A stretch of 64,000 nt of DNA from Diploptera punctata (Eukaryota; Arthropoda; Insecta; Blattodea; Blaberidae): assembly GCA_030220185.1 (NCBI GenBank), contig JASPKZ010010277.1:310001-374000 (forward strand), in the 5' to 3' direction. Shown here piece after piece: positions 33,236-44,205 of this stretch. How positions within the stretch are numbered: the stretch's first letter is position 1; every line of letters starts with the position of its first letter. The translations under genes and the position numbers were made by a program. The notes beneath the pieces are model-generated. The model searched no databases and was not told the origin of the DNA. It saw only the letters and a list, made by a program, of their open reading frames with translations.

Positions 33236-33345
33236 AATGACTTATAACAATTCTTTCCACATATACAAATCTATAATTCTCGTTTCGTCCGCTGTCAGGT
33301 AGATGACACTGCCATCGCCAACGGCCGGCTCGTTTAGAAGTATCT
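33236..33345. repeat. Duplicated segment D (partner 33587-33672)
   Basis: AACAATTCTTTCCACATATA to GCCATCGCCAAC recurs about 345 bp downstream with few changes. Both copies are near a T1-like sequence, so the whole block (tRNA-like plus D) was duplicated in tandem with an intervening deletion or insertion. Confidence 0.8.
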
Positions 33346-33494
33346 ATATTTGAAAATTTTACATCATCACTTTTATAAGTAGTAAACGATGTTATTTAAC
33401 ATTTTCCAATACTTTTATTTTAACACAGTTCCAACAATGGATCATATTATAATATTAAATATTATAATGATATTGTGAAAAGAAAAATTAATGT

Positions 33495-33582
33495 GTGAAC
33501 CAGGAATCGAACCGTCGACCTCTAGTTCTCCAGATTAGTGTGCACCCTACTACACCATTGCACACCTGGCACAAACACTAAC
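33495..33582 (-). repeat. tRNA-like sequence T2
   Basis: Same as T1 with few differences: CTAAT-CTGGAGA-ACTAG and box B GGTTCGATTCCTGG on minus. It is directly followed by the second D segment. Confidence 0.65.
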
Positions 33583-33864
33583 AATTCTTTCCACATATAC
33601 AAATCTATAATTCTCGTTTCGTCCGCTGTCAGGTAGATGATACTGCCATCGCCAACAACCGGCTTCGTTTAGATCACAATATCATTATAATATTATTCAT
33701 GAAAGAGAATTATAGGCCGACGGTATTTAAGTATCCTCTGGTTAAGTTATTTGCATCGTCTGGTAAATGCTAGATGATACGTTATAGTATAAAAACGGTG
33801 CAAGTTGCCTACAGACCAACTAAAGAAAAATCAAGACACCGGCCGTAAAAGCCTACAATTGTAC

Positions 33865-34255
33865 GTAATAGGAACAGTTAAGTCTCGTAGACTGCATTTG
33901 GCAGGACACAAGACACGAATGGGAAATCAAAGAGGGGGATGGAAAAGTTTTTTTTAGGAAAGCCAGAGGGAATGCAATCAGTATATATGGGAAACCGGAT
34001 ATAAAAGGAACAGTTAAGTCTCGTAGACTGCTTTTGGCAGGAAATTTGACACGAAAAGGAAATGAAAGAGGGACATGAAAACTTCTTTAAGGGGGAAAAT
34101 AAGAATGTGGTGGGAGTATATGTAATATTAACTGTGATTTGAAAGAGAAAATTAAAGATTGAATTATTGGAAAATATGAGCTGAGGATATGGATGTTGAA
34201 TAGGTCATGTCTGCTCTCCAGGTTCAATAGTCACAGTATATATTTTGTTAGTTAG
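33865..34255 (+). pseudogene. L1 retrotransposon fragments, partly duplicated
   Basis: TTAAGTCTCGTAGACTGC occurs at 33879 and 34015, each followed by GGCAGGA and ACGAAWRGGAAATSAAAGAG. These are the RTVKSRRLRWAGH region of L1, repeated once, then decayed sequence to the 3' end. Confidence 0.65.
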
Positions 34256-34309
34256 TACCATATAAACATACTTGGATAAGAGATAAGGAATGCAGTATGT
34301 GAGACGACT

Positions 34310-35345
34310 CACGATGTTTCAACGATGTTTCCAACACGATTCTCTGTTAATTAAAAACACATATAGGCCTAATCCGAGCGAAAAATTAAAAAGGAAAACG
34401 GGTGAAAGAAACAAGAAGTGAGAAGAAACTGCATTGTGGGAGAATTACATTCTATATTCTTTTCTCCGAGAGTCAGACGTTGTCTTTTTCAGTACCTTAT
34501 GAATCATTACCACAGTAACGGAACAGTGTTAAATATTAGGCTAAAGTTTGTATGTGTGAGCATAAACCTCCTCTAAAGATGAGTAATCCTGCTATATGTT
34601 AGCCTAACTAAAACTCTATTGTCTGTCCAGCCTAGGAAACACAAGCTATTGTCTATTCAGCCTAACAAACCCAAGCTATTCTCTGTCTAGCCTAAGAAAC
34701 ACACTTTGACATTTAACTTCCGAATATGCATTACTCCGCGCAGCACGTGTAAAATTACATGCATACTCTGTCAGCTGTTTGTTACAAGCCGACAAGTTAA
34801 TGCACAACAATGGTTTTAATTTTTAATGTTGCATTTTGTATTTACACATAAAATGGTAGGTCGAAACCTAATTAAATTATAATTGTTAATATTAAACAAA
34901 TTAATTAAAATCAAACATTTAAATTAAAATACCTGTACTTGCAGTAAAAAAATACAGAAAAATCGTTGCTCCTTATTCACACACTTCACAAAATGTCTAC
35001 CGCCCTCAAAACAGGTATATGTATTTTCCTCTTTTTATTGGCCATTTTGATGTTTCTAACACGATTCTCTGTTAATTAAAAACAAACACATAGGCCTAAA
35101 CCGAGCGAAAAATTCAAATGGAAAGCGGGGTGAAAGAATTAAGAAGTGAGAAGAAACTGCATAGTGAGAGAATTGCATTCTATATTCTTTTCTTCGAGAG
35201 TCAGACATGTTGTTGTTTTCAGTACCTTACGAATTATTACCATAGTAATGGGACAATGTTAAATATTAGGCTAGAGTTTGTATGTGTGAGCATATACCTC
35301 CTCTAAAAATATGTAATCCTGCTATATGTTAGCCTAACTAATTAG
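34310..35345 (+). repeat. Repeat unit A, further copies
   Basis: Partial unit 34310-34640 and a fuller unit 34680-35345, with TGTCCAGCCTAGGAAACAC (34622), an interrupted repeat of that start at 34660 and TGTCTAGCCTAAGAAACAC. Conserved palindromes at 34506 and 35236. Confidence 0.75.
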
Positions 35346-35565
35346 CTATTATCTGTCCAGCCTAAGAAACACACGTTGATATTTAACTTCCGAATATATT
35401 ACTCCAAGCAACACGTGTAAATGTACATGCCCACTTTGAATTGTATTTAAGGTAGATAGTTAGTACACAAGCTTGAATTTGAGTTTGGAACTCCTGAGTA
35501 GAAGGCAACTCTCTCGGTTTCAACAATGATTTAACGATATTTCGTTATTAAGAAATCATGTAAAT

Positions 35566-35570
<5 letters not shown>

Positions 35571-35640
<70 letters not shown>
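35571..35640. repeat. (GA)n microsatellite
   Basis: About 33 GA units with one interruption (GATAGA). It lies inside a unit-A/B-like stretch (35346-35880). The long Ser/Leu frame on minus at 35548-35790 is produced by this repeat and is not a gene. Confidence 0.95.
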
Positions 35641-35641
<1 letters not shown>

Positions 35642-35879
35642 GGCGAAATAAATAAAAAGCGAGAAGGAATTGCATTGAGGGAGAATTGCATTCTTGATTC
35701 ATTTCTCCGCGAATCAGAGATATTGATCATTACCATGGTAATAATTACGACAATGTTAAATATTACATTAGTATTTTTATATGCAAGCATATACCTCGTA
35801 TAACCCGGGTTACTTAATCGTTCTTCTTAACCTAACTAATTAACTAACGGACACTATCGAAACTGGAGCAGATTCGTGG

Positions 35880-36300
35880 ACGCGCGGATATCAGCTCTTC
35901 GTATAATCGTATCCTGAGCTAATATTTTCCAGTCATTCTCTGTACAATTTCATTTTATCAAATCTGATTTATGTTATTCTCCCAAATAATTTATGGAATG
36001 GCTATTGGGCGATGTATTTCAGAGGTCCTACAAAATGTTTCGATGACCTAATCCTTTCTGTTACAAGTTCCATAAATGCTGTATTTACAATTAAAAATTA
36101 CTTATAACGATGTTGTATAAAGCGTGTGAACTGAGTTACTGTATTAAAAATAGCCACCAGTCATATTTATACAAATTCTTACACAATGAAGACTAAAATA
36201 TATTTATGCAGTAAAACTTATCTATGAAGGAACATGATGGTTCCTTAAATATTTTTACGCCTTGACAATTTCCTTCTTATAAAGGGCTCCCAAATTACAA
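35880..36300. other. Retrotransposon-like traces, no gene
   Basis: 35850-36060 keeps traces of the L1 3' end (ATCAGCTCTTCGTATAATCG), then unassigned AT-rich sequence. Confidence 0.4.
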
Positions 36301-36366
36301 GCAAATTATTTAGAGTACTCAGTATCTGCACCAGAAATACAGTGAATAAAAAGAAGAAAGATATTA

Positions 36367-36706
36367 CTCACATTTTTAGTTAATTTCATTCCTCCATAGC
36401 TGTAGTATGGTGGCTGCCTTGTTTTAGTCACAGCAGGGCCAAGTACTTCTTGAAGGAGGTCCATCAAATCAGGATTGTTGTGCGAAGTAGCAAATTCTTG
36501 GGGATCATTCACATTCAACAAAGCTTTTTTGTAGCTAAATATATTCAGCTCTCGTGAGGTGTCATTTCGAGGACTTCCCTCTCGTTTCATTTAAAGAATC
36601 GACGGATCGTTCTATATTTTGTGTTCTTGCCAAATCATTGTCGAAATTGATAACATCTTCAATCTCAATTGCAGGTTCCACGTCTTTAATTAGGTCGGCA
36701 GTGACT
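36367..36706 (-). pseudogene. Exon-like segment of an unknown gene with a frameshift
   Basis: Minus strand: an acceptor-like tract (CTTTTCCTTGCCTGCTTACAG, ending at 36707) precedes an open frame TADLIKDVEPAIEIEDVINF, DNDLARTQNIERSVDSLNET; near 36575 the frame changes and goes on NDTSRELNIFSYKKALLNVN, SHNNPDLMDLLQEVLGPAV, TRQPPYYSYGGMKLTKN, then GTGAGTAAT, a good splice donor. The acidic and polar composition is unlike the transposon proteins here and there is no second copy. A weak resemblance to the N-terminal part of M13 (neprilysin-like) peptidases (VxxFxxxLA) is my guess only. The frameshift could be a pseudogene or a sequencing error. Confidence 0.4.
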
Positions 36707-36719
36707 GTAAGCAGGCAAG

Positions 36720-38180
36720 GAAAAGCGAGGGATTCCCCGCTGTCACACATAAGGAAGGGTATCCCCGCAAAACAATGGCAACACAAGAAGGTAAAACGAT
36801 TAAATGCAGAAGTATCATATGCAGAATTTACACGTGTGGTCAATAATATTGTAATTAGAACGTCCTTAAGAATAATTTTCCGTCTTACGGAGGTAAAAAT
36901 TAAGTGTTGGTACTTTAAAAACCATCCCGTTTCCGCGTTAAGAAGGTTTCCGGCTTATACACAACGATTTTACATATAAAATCGTACCGTTCTGGATATT
37001 TTTTTCCCGTCTCTACAGGTTTATTTCTTATAATGATAGGTTTTACTATATATAATATAATTCTTCTGTACGCGTGTTTGTCAGCGAATTCCTTCTAAAC
37101 GACTGGAGTAGTATGATGATTTTTTATGTGTCTGATTGGGTCCCTCGATGGTTTACATTCACATTGGACCCTGTAAAACCATTAAGAGTGGGTGTTAACC
37201 TGAAGTGAAAATTTTAAAATCATTCTAGGGGTCACAATTTCCGAGGTTTCACAACGAAACTCAGTATATAACATTAAAATAAACCGAGGCAGGTATTATC
37301 CAAAAATGAGAGAATCAGATTATTAAAAGTGGTTTGCTTGAAACCAGAAATTAAAACTGCCTAAACGACTGGACCGATTTTGGTGATATTTTTTGTGTGT
37401 GTTCGAGTGATTCTGTGGATGGTTAAAATTGAAAATTGGACCCGGTAGGTAGCGCTGCGATCGGGTTATAATAACTTTTTATGTGAGATGTGTAGTAATG
37501 TGCATTACTGACATATTACACGCGACAACAATGTGAGGTCATAATGCACGCTTCTCGAGCCACAACAGATGACAGTGAGGAGTTTTCTTGCGAACTTATT
37601 AATAAGTGAATTATATGGTAAAAAAGTAACATATTTTTATCGTTCGGCCAGAACACGACAATTGAACCCTAGTTGAGTATAAATTTTAAATTAATGTTAT
37701 CTTATTCTGCTATGATACCAACAGTTACTGGACAATGGCTGTTAAAGAAAGGTCATTATTTAGAACTTTTGAGGAAAAATTCTTTATTTATTACTTTACC
37801 ATCTTTTTATAGAATAAGATCTGATGACACATGAATAATTTTAATGTACAAAGAAATTGTAGAACTCATGAGAATGCGGATATAACACGATTTTTGAAGA
37901 AGCGACAGATTGCCTGGATGGAATAAAACGGGTGAGAGCAAGGGAAGTATAAAATAGCGAGGAATGGAGAGTGCTTATAGGATCTTGAAATAGGAACAGG
38001 GAAATGTCAGACAAAGTGAAACCAGAGAATAAGAAGTGTACACAGTATAAACAATCTTTGTATTATCCTTAACTCTTCCATTTCTGGTAGTTTGAGCTGC
38101 ATGTTGGAACTTAAGTTTAGGATAATTGAGCAGGTTTGGATTTAGTTACCCATTAAATAGTCCCCCTTTCGGTTTTCCCG
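36720..38180. other. No gene; a motif repeated twice at 37090-37480
   Basis: TAAACGACTGGA at 37097 and 37371 is followed in each by GATGATTTTT/GTGATATTTT, GTGTCTGATTG/GTGTTCGAGTG and GGACCC. The phrase resembles the conserved repeat of some arthropod Helitron-like elements, from memory. No hairpin end or CTRR terminus was identified. Confidence 0.35.
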
Positions 38181-38200
38181 GAGATGGACAATTACAGGGA

Positions 38201-39174
38201 ATCCATGGCAAAGAAGTCTACATTAACCCTTAAATTCGTAATGTATCCTTTTGGATACATCAGTTGGTTCAGTTAATGTAATATTTTAAATAAATCAGAA
38301 GAAAACGAACAAAAATAAACCACTTAAATTTGTGTCAAATTATACAATATACCTAATAATAACAGTTATACAAGATTCCGTTTTCACTGCGGTCCGCCAT
38401 ATTCAAATAACTAACAGAAGAAATCCATGGCAAAGAAGTCTACATTAACCCTTAAATTCGTAATGTATCCTTTTGGATACATCAGTTGGTTCAGTTAATG
38501 TAATACATTAACCCTTAAATTCGTAATGTATCCTTTTGGATACATCAGTTGGTTCAGTTAATGTAATATTTTAAATAAATCAGAAGAAAACGAACAAAAA
38601 TAAACCACTTAAATTTGTGTCAAATTATACAATATACCTAATAATAACAGTTATACAAGATTCCGTTTTCACTGCGGTCCGCCATATTCAAATAACTAAC
38701 AGAAGAAATCCATGGCAAAGAAGTCTACATTAACCCTTAAATTCGTAATGTATCCTTTTGGATACATCAGTTGGTTCAGTTAATGTAATATTTTAAATAA
38801 ATCAGAAGAAAACGAACAAAAATAAACCACTTAAATTTGTGTCAAATTATACAATATACCTAATAATAACAGTTATACAAGATTCCGTTTTCACTGCGGT
38901 CCGCCATATTCAAATAACTAACAGAAGAAATCCATGGCAAAGAAGTCTACATTAACCCTTAAATTCGTAATGTATCCTTTTGGATACATCAGTTGGTTCA
39001 GTTAATGTAATATTTTAAATAAATCAGAAGAAAACGAACAAAAATAAACCACTTAAATTTGTGTCAAATTATACAATATACCTAATAATAACAGTTATAC
39101 AAGATTCCGTTTTCACTGCGGTCCGCCATATTCAAATAACTAACAGAAGAAATCCATGGCAAAGAAGTCTACAT
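38201..39174 (+). repeat. 222-bp satellite array, four monomers plus a 63-bp internal duplication
   Basis: ATCCATGGCAAAGAAGTCTA occurs at 38201, 38423, 38708, 38930 and 39152; spacings are 222, 285, 222 and 222 bp. The 285-bp step contains an extra 63-bp copy of the hairpin part. Monomers look identical by eye. Each has ATGTATCC-TTTT-GGATACAT, a perfect 8-bp stem with 4-nt loop, inside a wider inverted pair ACATTAAC/GTTAATGT. No coding frame. Confidence 0.92.
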
Positions 39175-39340
39175 TAAAATTATCTTCATGATCTTTATGG
39201 GAAACTAAATGTAATAGAAATGGTTACGTCTCGTAAACGGAAGCTCGTTGTAGGTAAACCAGAGAGAAAGCGTCCAGTAGGTAGGCCTAGAATGAGGTTG
39301 CAGAATAAAATTACGTAACTGTGATTTGTGGGAAGTAAAT
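39175..39340 (+). pseudogene. L1 retrotransposon fragment
   Basis: TTATGGGAAACTAAATGTAA, GTTACGTCTCGTAAACGGAA and GTAGGTAGGCCTAGAATGAG correspond to YGKPNVI, VTSRKRK and VGRPRMR of L1. Flanked by the satellite and a mariner remnant. Confidence 0.6.
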
Positions 39341-39344
39341 TATA

Positions 39345-39720
39345 CAAGGTGAGTTTTAATTACACCGACAAACTGCAGGGACTGATTCCTGAGTGTAAAT
39401 AGAGGAAACAATGTCCTATGAATAAGTGTCCATAAATGCATCGTTGTCACTGTAGATGGCACTGACGAATGACATTATTCTCTCGGGCCTGTTAAATGAC
39501 ATACTAGATCAACGGACTTAGACCCCCCCCCTGGATTTTTACCTCTGAGGGCATCTGAAAAGTATTGTGAATGCTGAACCAGTTCCGGATGTGCTTACCC
39601 TTCAATAGCATGTCAACGTCACCTGTGACGCTATTCGGAGAGAGGCCGTGTGAACGCGTTCATTGCATATATCTCAGTGAATGTGGGATATTTTTCACTG
39701 CATTGAACATTTTCAGAATT
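39345..39720 (+). mobile_element. Truncated mariner-type element (relative of 11969-12487)
   Basis: Left end AAGGTGAGTTTTAATTACACCGACAAACTG matches the right inverted repeat of 11969-12487. The plus frame keeps decayed VDGTDEW, SPDL and VLTLQ-like remnants, with a C9 run near 39524. No right inverted repeat is seen, so limits are approximate. Confidence 0.65.
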
Positions 39721-39764
39721 TATTGTCCATGCTGACATAATATTTATATATTTTTATTTATATA

Positions 39765-40290
39765 TCATCATCATCCGGTATCATGGCAGCTGCCGCCGTC
39801 TTTCGAAAGCCAAATGTCATTCCTCTCTGTCCATCCATTGATCTTCCTCCAATCATCTGAAATTAATACGAGTAGTTGCTTGTACCCCTTCTGTCCAATT
39901 TTTCTTCGGTCTTCCTCTCTTCCTACGTTCTATTGGGATCCATTCCATAACGATTTTAGGCAATCTTTGCTCTGGCATTCTTTTGACATGGCCATACCAC
40001 TGTAATCTTTTCTTTTCTATAATGTTTATGATGTCCGGCTCCTCTTTTCTACACCCATAATTTCCCTTATTTATTTCGTATTCTATTCATTCTAGATTTT
40101 CCAGCTGATCTTCTTAAAACATCCAGTTCTGTACTTACAATTCTTTTCATTTCCCTGGTAGGAATTTGCCAGACTTCAGCAACATATGTTAAAATGCTCT
40201 GAATTGTGGTTTTGATATATTTGTAATTTTCTTTTCTTTTTTGTAATATTTTTGCTCCACCAAACAGAGTTTAAAGCATTTATTGCTTAT
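39765..40290 (-). pseudogene. Non-LTR retrotransposon ORF2 C-terminus (family L2)
   Basis: Minus frames give LVEQKYYKKEKKITNISKPQ, a decayed LQWYGHVKRMPEQRLPKIVM, EWIPIERRKRGRPKKNWTEG and QWMDREEWHLAFERRRQLP, ending in an ATGATGAT tail at 39765. WYGHVKRM...RLPK is the hallmark of the ORF2 C-terminal region. Broken in several places. Confidence 0.8.
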
Positions 40291-40300
40291 ATTGTTTGTG

Positions 40301-40303
<3 letters not shown>

Positions 40304-40352
<49 letters not shown>
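40304..40352. repeat. (AT)n microsatellite
   Basis: About 24 AT units, at the 5' truncation edge of the L2 fragment. Confidence 0.95.
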
Positions 40353-40354
<2 letters not shown>

Positions 40355-40740
40355 GTTATTTTATTTCCTGTAAATGCTTTGCGAAAGAGTGAGGCAATCC
40401 ATGACACACCTTTTCAAATTGCATCCCATGGAAAATAACAAGCAAGTTAGAAATTTTAGTTCGCTATAGGCCAATACCTCGTCCGAGATACGTTCCAGTT
40501 GTAATGTAAGTAAAGCAGTTCTATGACTGCAAATTCCACGTCACAGGAGATGTTAAAAATGTTAGAGAGAGATCAGAAACGAGGAATATTCCCAACTTGT
40601 TTTTAGTTTTCCAGATCTCCTCCATCCGCTTTCCAATGTTTAAGAAATTCTACAGAAACTTTGACACTTTAATACAATCTAATTTCCGAAGTATTCTGTA
40701 TTGCGCATGCGTAAGGATAAAACAATGCCTATTTAATTAT
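40353..40740. other. No supported gene
   Basis: Includes ATTCCCAACTTG and weak unit-A/B similarity from about 40560. No gene. Confidence 0.35.
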
Positions 40741-41183
40741 ATATATATCGCCATGGTAATGGTGACAATGCTAAATATTATACTTGTTTTTATGTATGAA
40801 CATATACCTCTTTCAAAAATATGTAATCATGATACTTAATCATTGCTCTTAATTCCTATTGTCTATCCAGCCTAAGAAACACACTTTGAAATTAACTTCC
40901 GAATGTATTATTCCGCGCAGCACGTGTATTGTTGCCTCACTATGATGGTTGTCCAGCGGCTCGCTTTGTTTCCCAGCAGCTGCTATATATATAAGTAAAT
41001 ACAAAGATGCCGACTACCGCCACTGTAATGATTTCGTACGTTAATCATTGTCAAGAATTGTCGCGCGGCAACCGCTTTTGTATAAACGGACAACAATCAT
41101 AGTGAGGCGATAACATAAGGATATACGATCTCTGTCAGCTGCTTGTTTACAAGCCGATAAATTAATGCACAACATTCGTTTTA
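40741..41183 (+). repeat. Repeat unit B4, left part
   Basis: Contains the CCATGGTAAT palindrome (40748-40760), CTATTGTCTATCCAGCCTAA (40857), AAGATGCCGACTACCGCCAC and GATAAATTAATGCACAACAT, as in units B1-B3. It is interrupted at 41184 by an L1 retrotransposon and resumes at 42839. Confidence 0.85.
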
Positions 41184-42838
41184 CTTACTTACTTACTTAC
41201 TCACTGGCACTATCGAACCCGTAGGTTCATGGCCGCGCGGACATAAGCTCTCCATACATCCGTATCTTGAGCTAATGCTTTCCAATTATTTCCTGTGTAA
41301 TCTACTTCCTTGAAATCATAGTTAATGTTATTCTCCCACCTCATTCTTGGTCTACCAACTGGGCGTATTCCCTCTGGCTTCCCTACAAGAAGCTTCCATG
41401 CAAGTCTTTCATTCCCCATACGTGCAACATGTCCTGCCCATCGCAGTCTACGAGACTTAACTGTTCTTATTATATCCGGCTTCCCATAAAGACCATGTAG
41501 TTCATTATTATGTAGTCTTCTCCATTCATCTGTCTGTTCATCTCTCTTTGGACCAAAGAAAATACTAAGTACTTTATTCTCAAATACTCGTAATCTCCTT
41601 TCATCCCTTAAAGTAAGAGTCCATGTTTCGCACCCATATAATATAACTGGTAGAATAATAGTTTTATATATTTTCAGTTTAATATTTTTTGAAAGGAGTT
41701 GGGACATCAAGAGTCTCTGCAATGCATAATAGCACGCATTTCCAGAATTGAGCCTATGTTTAATTTCTTTGTGCATCTCATTCCTATTTCTGATTATTGT
41801 TCCTAGGTATTTGAATTCAGCCACTTCCTCAAAATTTCCCTCATTTGTCATTAGCTGTCCATTTCCATTATATAATGTATTTCTACGTGTGACCATATAT
41901 TTAGTTTAATTGATATTTACTTTCCAGTCCTAATTTTTTAGTGTTACTCAATAGCGTGTGCGTGTTGTCCTTTAGTATCTCCTCTCCATCAGCCAATAGT
42001 ACTACATCATCAGCATAAACTAAGAGCTTATTAATACCATTGAGTTGTAAGCCTTCCTCATTCTCTAAGATTTAATGGATCATCAGCATAAACTAAACAG
42101 CTTATTAATACCATTGATTGTAAGCTTCCTCTTCTCTAAAGAATTATGGCCTGCTCCTAAAGTACAAAATTAAGAGGAGATAGTGCATCTCCTGCTTCAA
42201 CCATTCTGGATTTCAAAAGTGTCCGAAAACTGTTTTGCCTACACGCACCCTACTCTTTGTGTCATTTATACACATTCGTATTAGTCTACCTAACTTTAGG
42301 AATTCCGAACTCCAGTCAGGATACTATAATAATTCTTCTCCTCCTTAATTGAATCATATACGTTTTTGAAGTCTACTTATAGTTGATGTACAGTACCATT
42401 ATATTCCCATTTCCTTTCTAAAATTAGTTTCTTATACCAAAATCTGATCTGTTTGTAGACCTGTTTCTTCTAAATGCACATTGAATGATCTCCTAGAATG
42501 TCATCAATGTAGGGAGTAAGTCTGCTGACTAATATATTTGTTAGAATTTTGTACGAAGTTGAAAGTAATGAGATGCCCCTGTAGTTGTTGCAATCAGTTG
42601 TATCTCCTTTCTTAATAATTGGTACGATAATTGATTCTTTCCATTCATCTGGAAGAGCTTCTTTTTCCCAAATCATACTAAGCAATCAGCGTAATCTTGT
42701 CCATCAATTTTTCTCCCCCTTATTTTATCAGTTCTGCTGGGATCTCATCTGAACCTGATGCTTTATACATCTTCAATTTTTCAATCGCCATTTCAACCTC
42801 TAATGCACTTGGTTCTGCGACTAGCATTTCTTCTGTCT
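41184..42838 (-). mobile_element. L1 non-LTR retrotransposon, 1.65 kb, 5'-truncated, inside unit B4
   Basis: The insert has a (GTAA)n tail at its 3' end (41184-41200 on plus). The host unit reads ..CGTTTTA before and GTTTTTAATATTGCAG after, so GTTTT or TTTTA is duplicated. This is the longest L1 copy in the window and shows reverse transcriptase, thumb and C-terminal regions in order. An internal 50-bp duplication of the YADD region (TCATCAGCATAAACTAA at 42011 and 42081) is also present. Confidence 0.85.
41210..42815 (-). pseudogene. L1 reverse transcriptase, RT core broken, C-terminal 228 codons open
   Basis: Upstream pieces: ALEVEMAIEKLKMYKASGSD and EIPAELIK (42720-42815), then in 42470-42685 EWKESIIVPIIKKGDTTDCN and NYRGISLLSTSYKILTNILV (RT fingers), later a broken RLIRMCINDTKSRVRVGK and the catalytic YADD (near 42010). 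Codons 41210-41896 form one frame: EVAEFKYLGTIIRNRNEMHK, LKIYKTIILPVILYGCETWT, RRLRWAGHVARMG, GRPRMRWENN, WRAYVRAAMNLRV. The motif set is RTE/jockey-like; I leave the clade open. The RT core has many stops, while the last 228 codons are clean. Confidence 0.88.
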
Positions 42839-43204
42839 GTTTTTAATATTGCAGATTGTATTAACACACACAAAACGAAATAAATTCTGTGTCACCATGC
42901 ATAAAACCCATAACCCTCAAATTAAAAAAAAAGAGTTAATATTATTAATGTATATTGGAGCTGTCATTTATCATCCCTCAAATTGTGATATGCTGTACAA
43001 TTAGTTAAACAGAAGATCCAGATGTGGCAACACATTGGATGTTCACTTCAGATAGGAAACCACCATGCATGGATCTTCATTTTCTCAGAACTACTTAAAT
43101 GAGGGTTGTTGGTTTCATGCATGGTGCCACAGAATTATAATTGTTAATATTAAACAGATTAATCCAAGTCAAACATTTACATTGAAATAACTAGGCAGAC
43201 ATAG
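42839..43204 (+). repeat. Repeat unit B4, right part
   Basis: TTTTAATATTGCAGATTGTA and, after a MITE, AATTATAATTGTTAATATTA match the units B1-B3. Confidence 0.8.
42887..43132. mobile_element. 246-bp MITE with 33-bp inverted repeats and AATT duplication
   Basis: Left end CTGTGTCACCATGCATAAAA and right end (reverse complement) CTGTGGCACCATGCATGAAA, similarity running on through ACCCTCA. AATT is at 42883-42886 and 43133-43136, where uninterrupted unit-B copies have one. No coding capacity. Confidence 0.85.
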
Positions 43205-43340
43205 TAAAACCTAATCCCGGTCAGGGTAACCTTCCTGGGTGAGTGTTTTCGGATTTTTCCTCGCCTAGATGACACATGCCAGGAAGCTTTGAGGCCCAAA
43301 CGGTCCCCGAACATCATCATCATCATCATCATCATTATAA
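43205..43340 (+). repeat. SINE S1 in unit B4, truncated
   Basis: TCCCGGTCAGGGTAACCTTC, GAAGCTTTGAGGCCCAAACG, GGTCCCCGAACATCATCATC, ending in an expanded (CAT)7-8. Same position as in units B1-B3. Confidence 0.8.
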
Positions 43341-43544
43341 TGATAGTAGAGTAATAATTACAATCCGCCTCTGGTTTATATCCACGAATCTAAAAAATGA
43401 AAATTCATAAAAGGACTATCTTGCTATAATATTTGGTGTGAATCGTAATCACTTACATTAAGAGAAGAAAATATTTTGAATATATGATCCTGATCGAATA
43501 TTCGTTGTCATTAAGGAAAATAATGGAGATTGAAGGAAGCTTAA

Positions 43545-44205
43545 CAAAGATTATTTAACTCATGCCCCAAGTGGGAGTCAATGGCCAATCGCGTTTCAAT
43601 GAATTTTGATTTAAAACCAATCACAGTCGTGTTTCACCTGGAATTTATCAAATAAGTTTATCATATTAAAGTAAGTTACTCCATTTTAACATTCTAAATA
43701 TGCCAGAGCATTATTTTGCAGTGACTGACTCTCTGAGAAATACGGCTAGCAGATTGTATATATAGTGCACGAATTTAAACAGATAGTGCTTGCGGGATAT
43801 AATAGAAAAACAATCATAATAATTGATTATACCACAATAAAAATAAACCACTGTTTGGACTTTCTTAAACGTATTATTTCCCAGGAATTTACGTTCCAGA
43901 AAAATATAATTTACATCATAGGACATCAGATAATAATTAGTATGTTGGTTTTATATGTTTAATTTTTTTCTCCACTAGGGTGCATTCTGACAATATTGCG
44001 ATCCTTTGGCAAAAAATAATATGATCTGGTTGCAGTGATAAACAAATGAAGCATAACAGACGTTTCTGGTTTGTTTTCAAACATCACCGTTTACATTAAA
44101 TATATAAATATTTTAAAATAACCATATTTAAATAATGATTTGTGAGTCGTGAATTTATCGATAATTTGGAAATCACTCGTGGCATTACTTATGACAACTC
44201 CATAA
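43545..44205 (-). repeat. Dispersed repeat R, long form, minus copy
   Basis: Reverse complement runs GTCATAAGTAATGCCACGAG to GAGTTAAATAATC, parallel to 3837-4575 with the block CTATATATACAATCTGCTAG and GAGTCAGTCACTG. The short frames here are shared by chance. Confidence 0.75.

Noticed and set aside
35548..35790. Minus frame with Ser-Leu repeats
   Set aside because: Produced by the GA microsatellite.
38201..39174. Regular repeats with spacers, CRISPR-like at first sight
   Set aside because: Monomers are 222 bp and identical throughout with no variable spacers, in a eukaryotic genome; it is a satellite.
40440..40510. Exon-like stretch before GTAAGTAAAG
   Set aside because: In-frame stops in most phases and no convincing acceptor.
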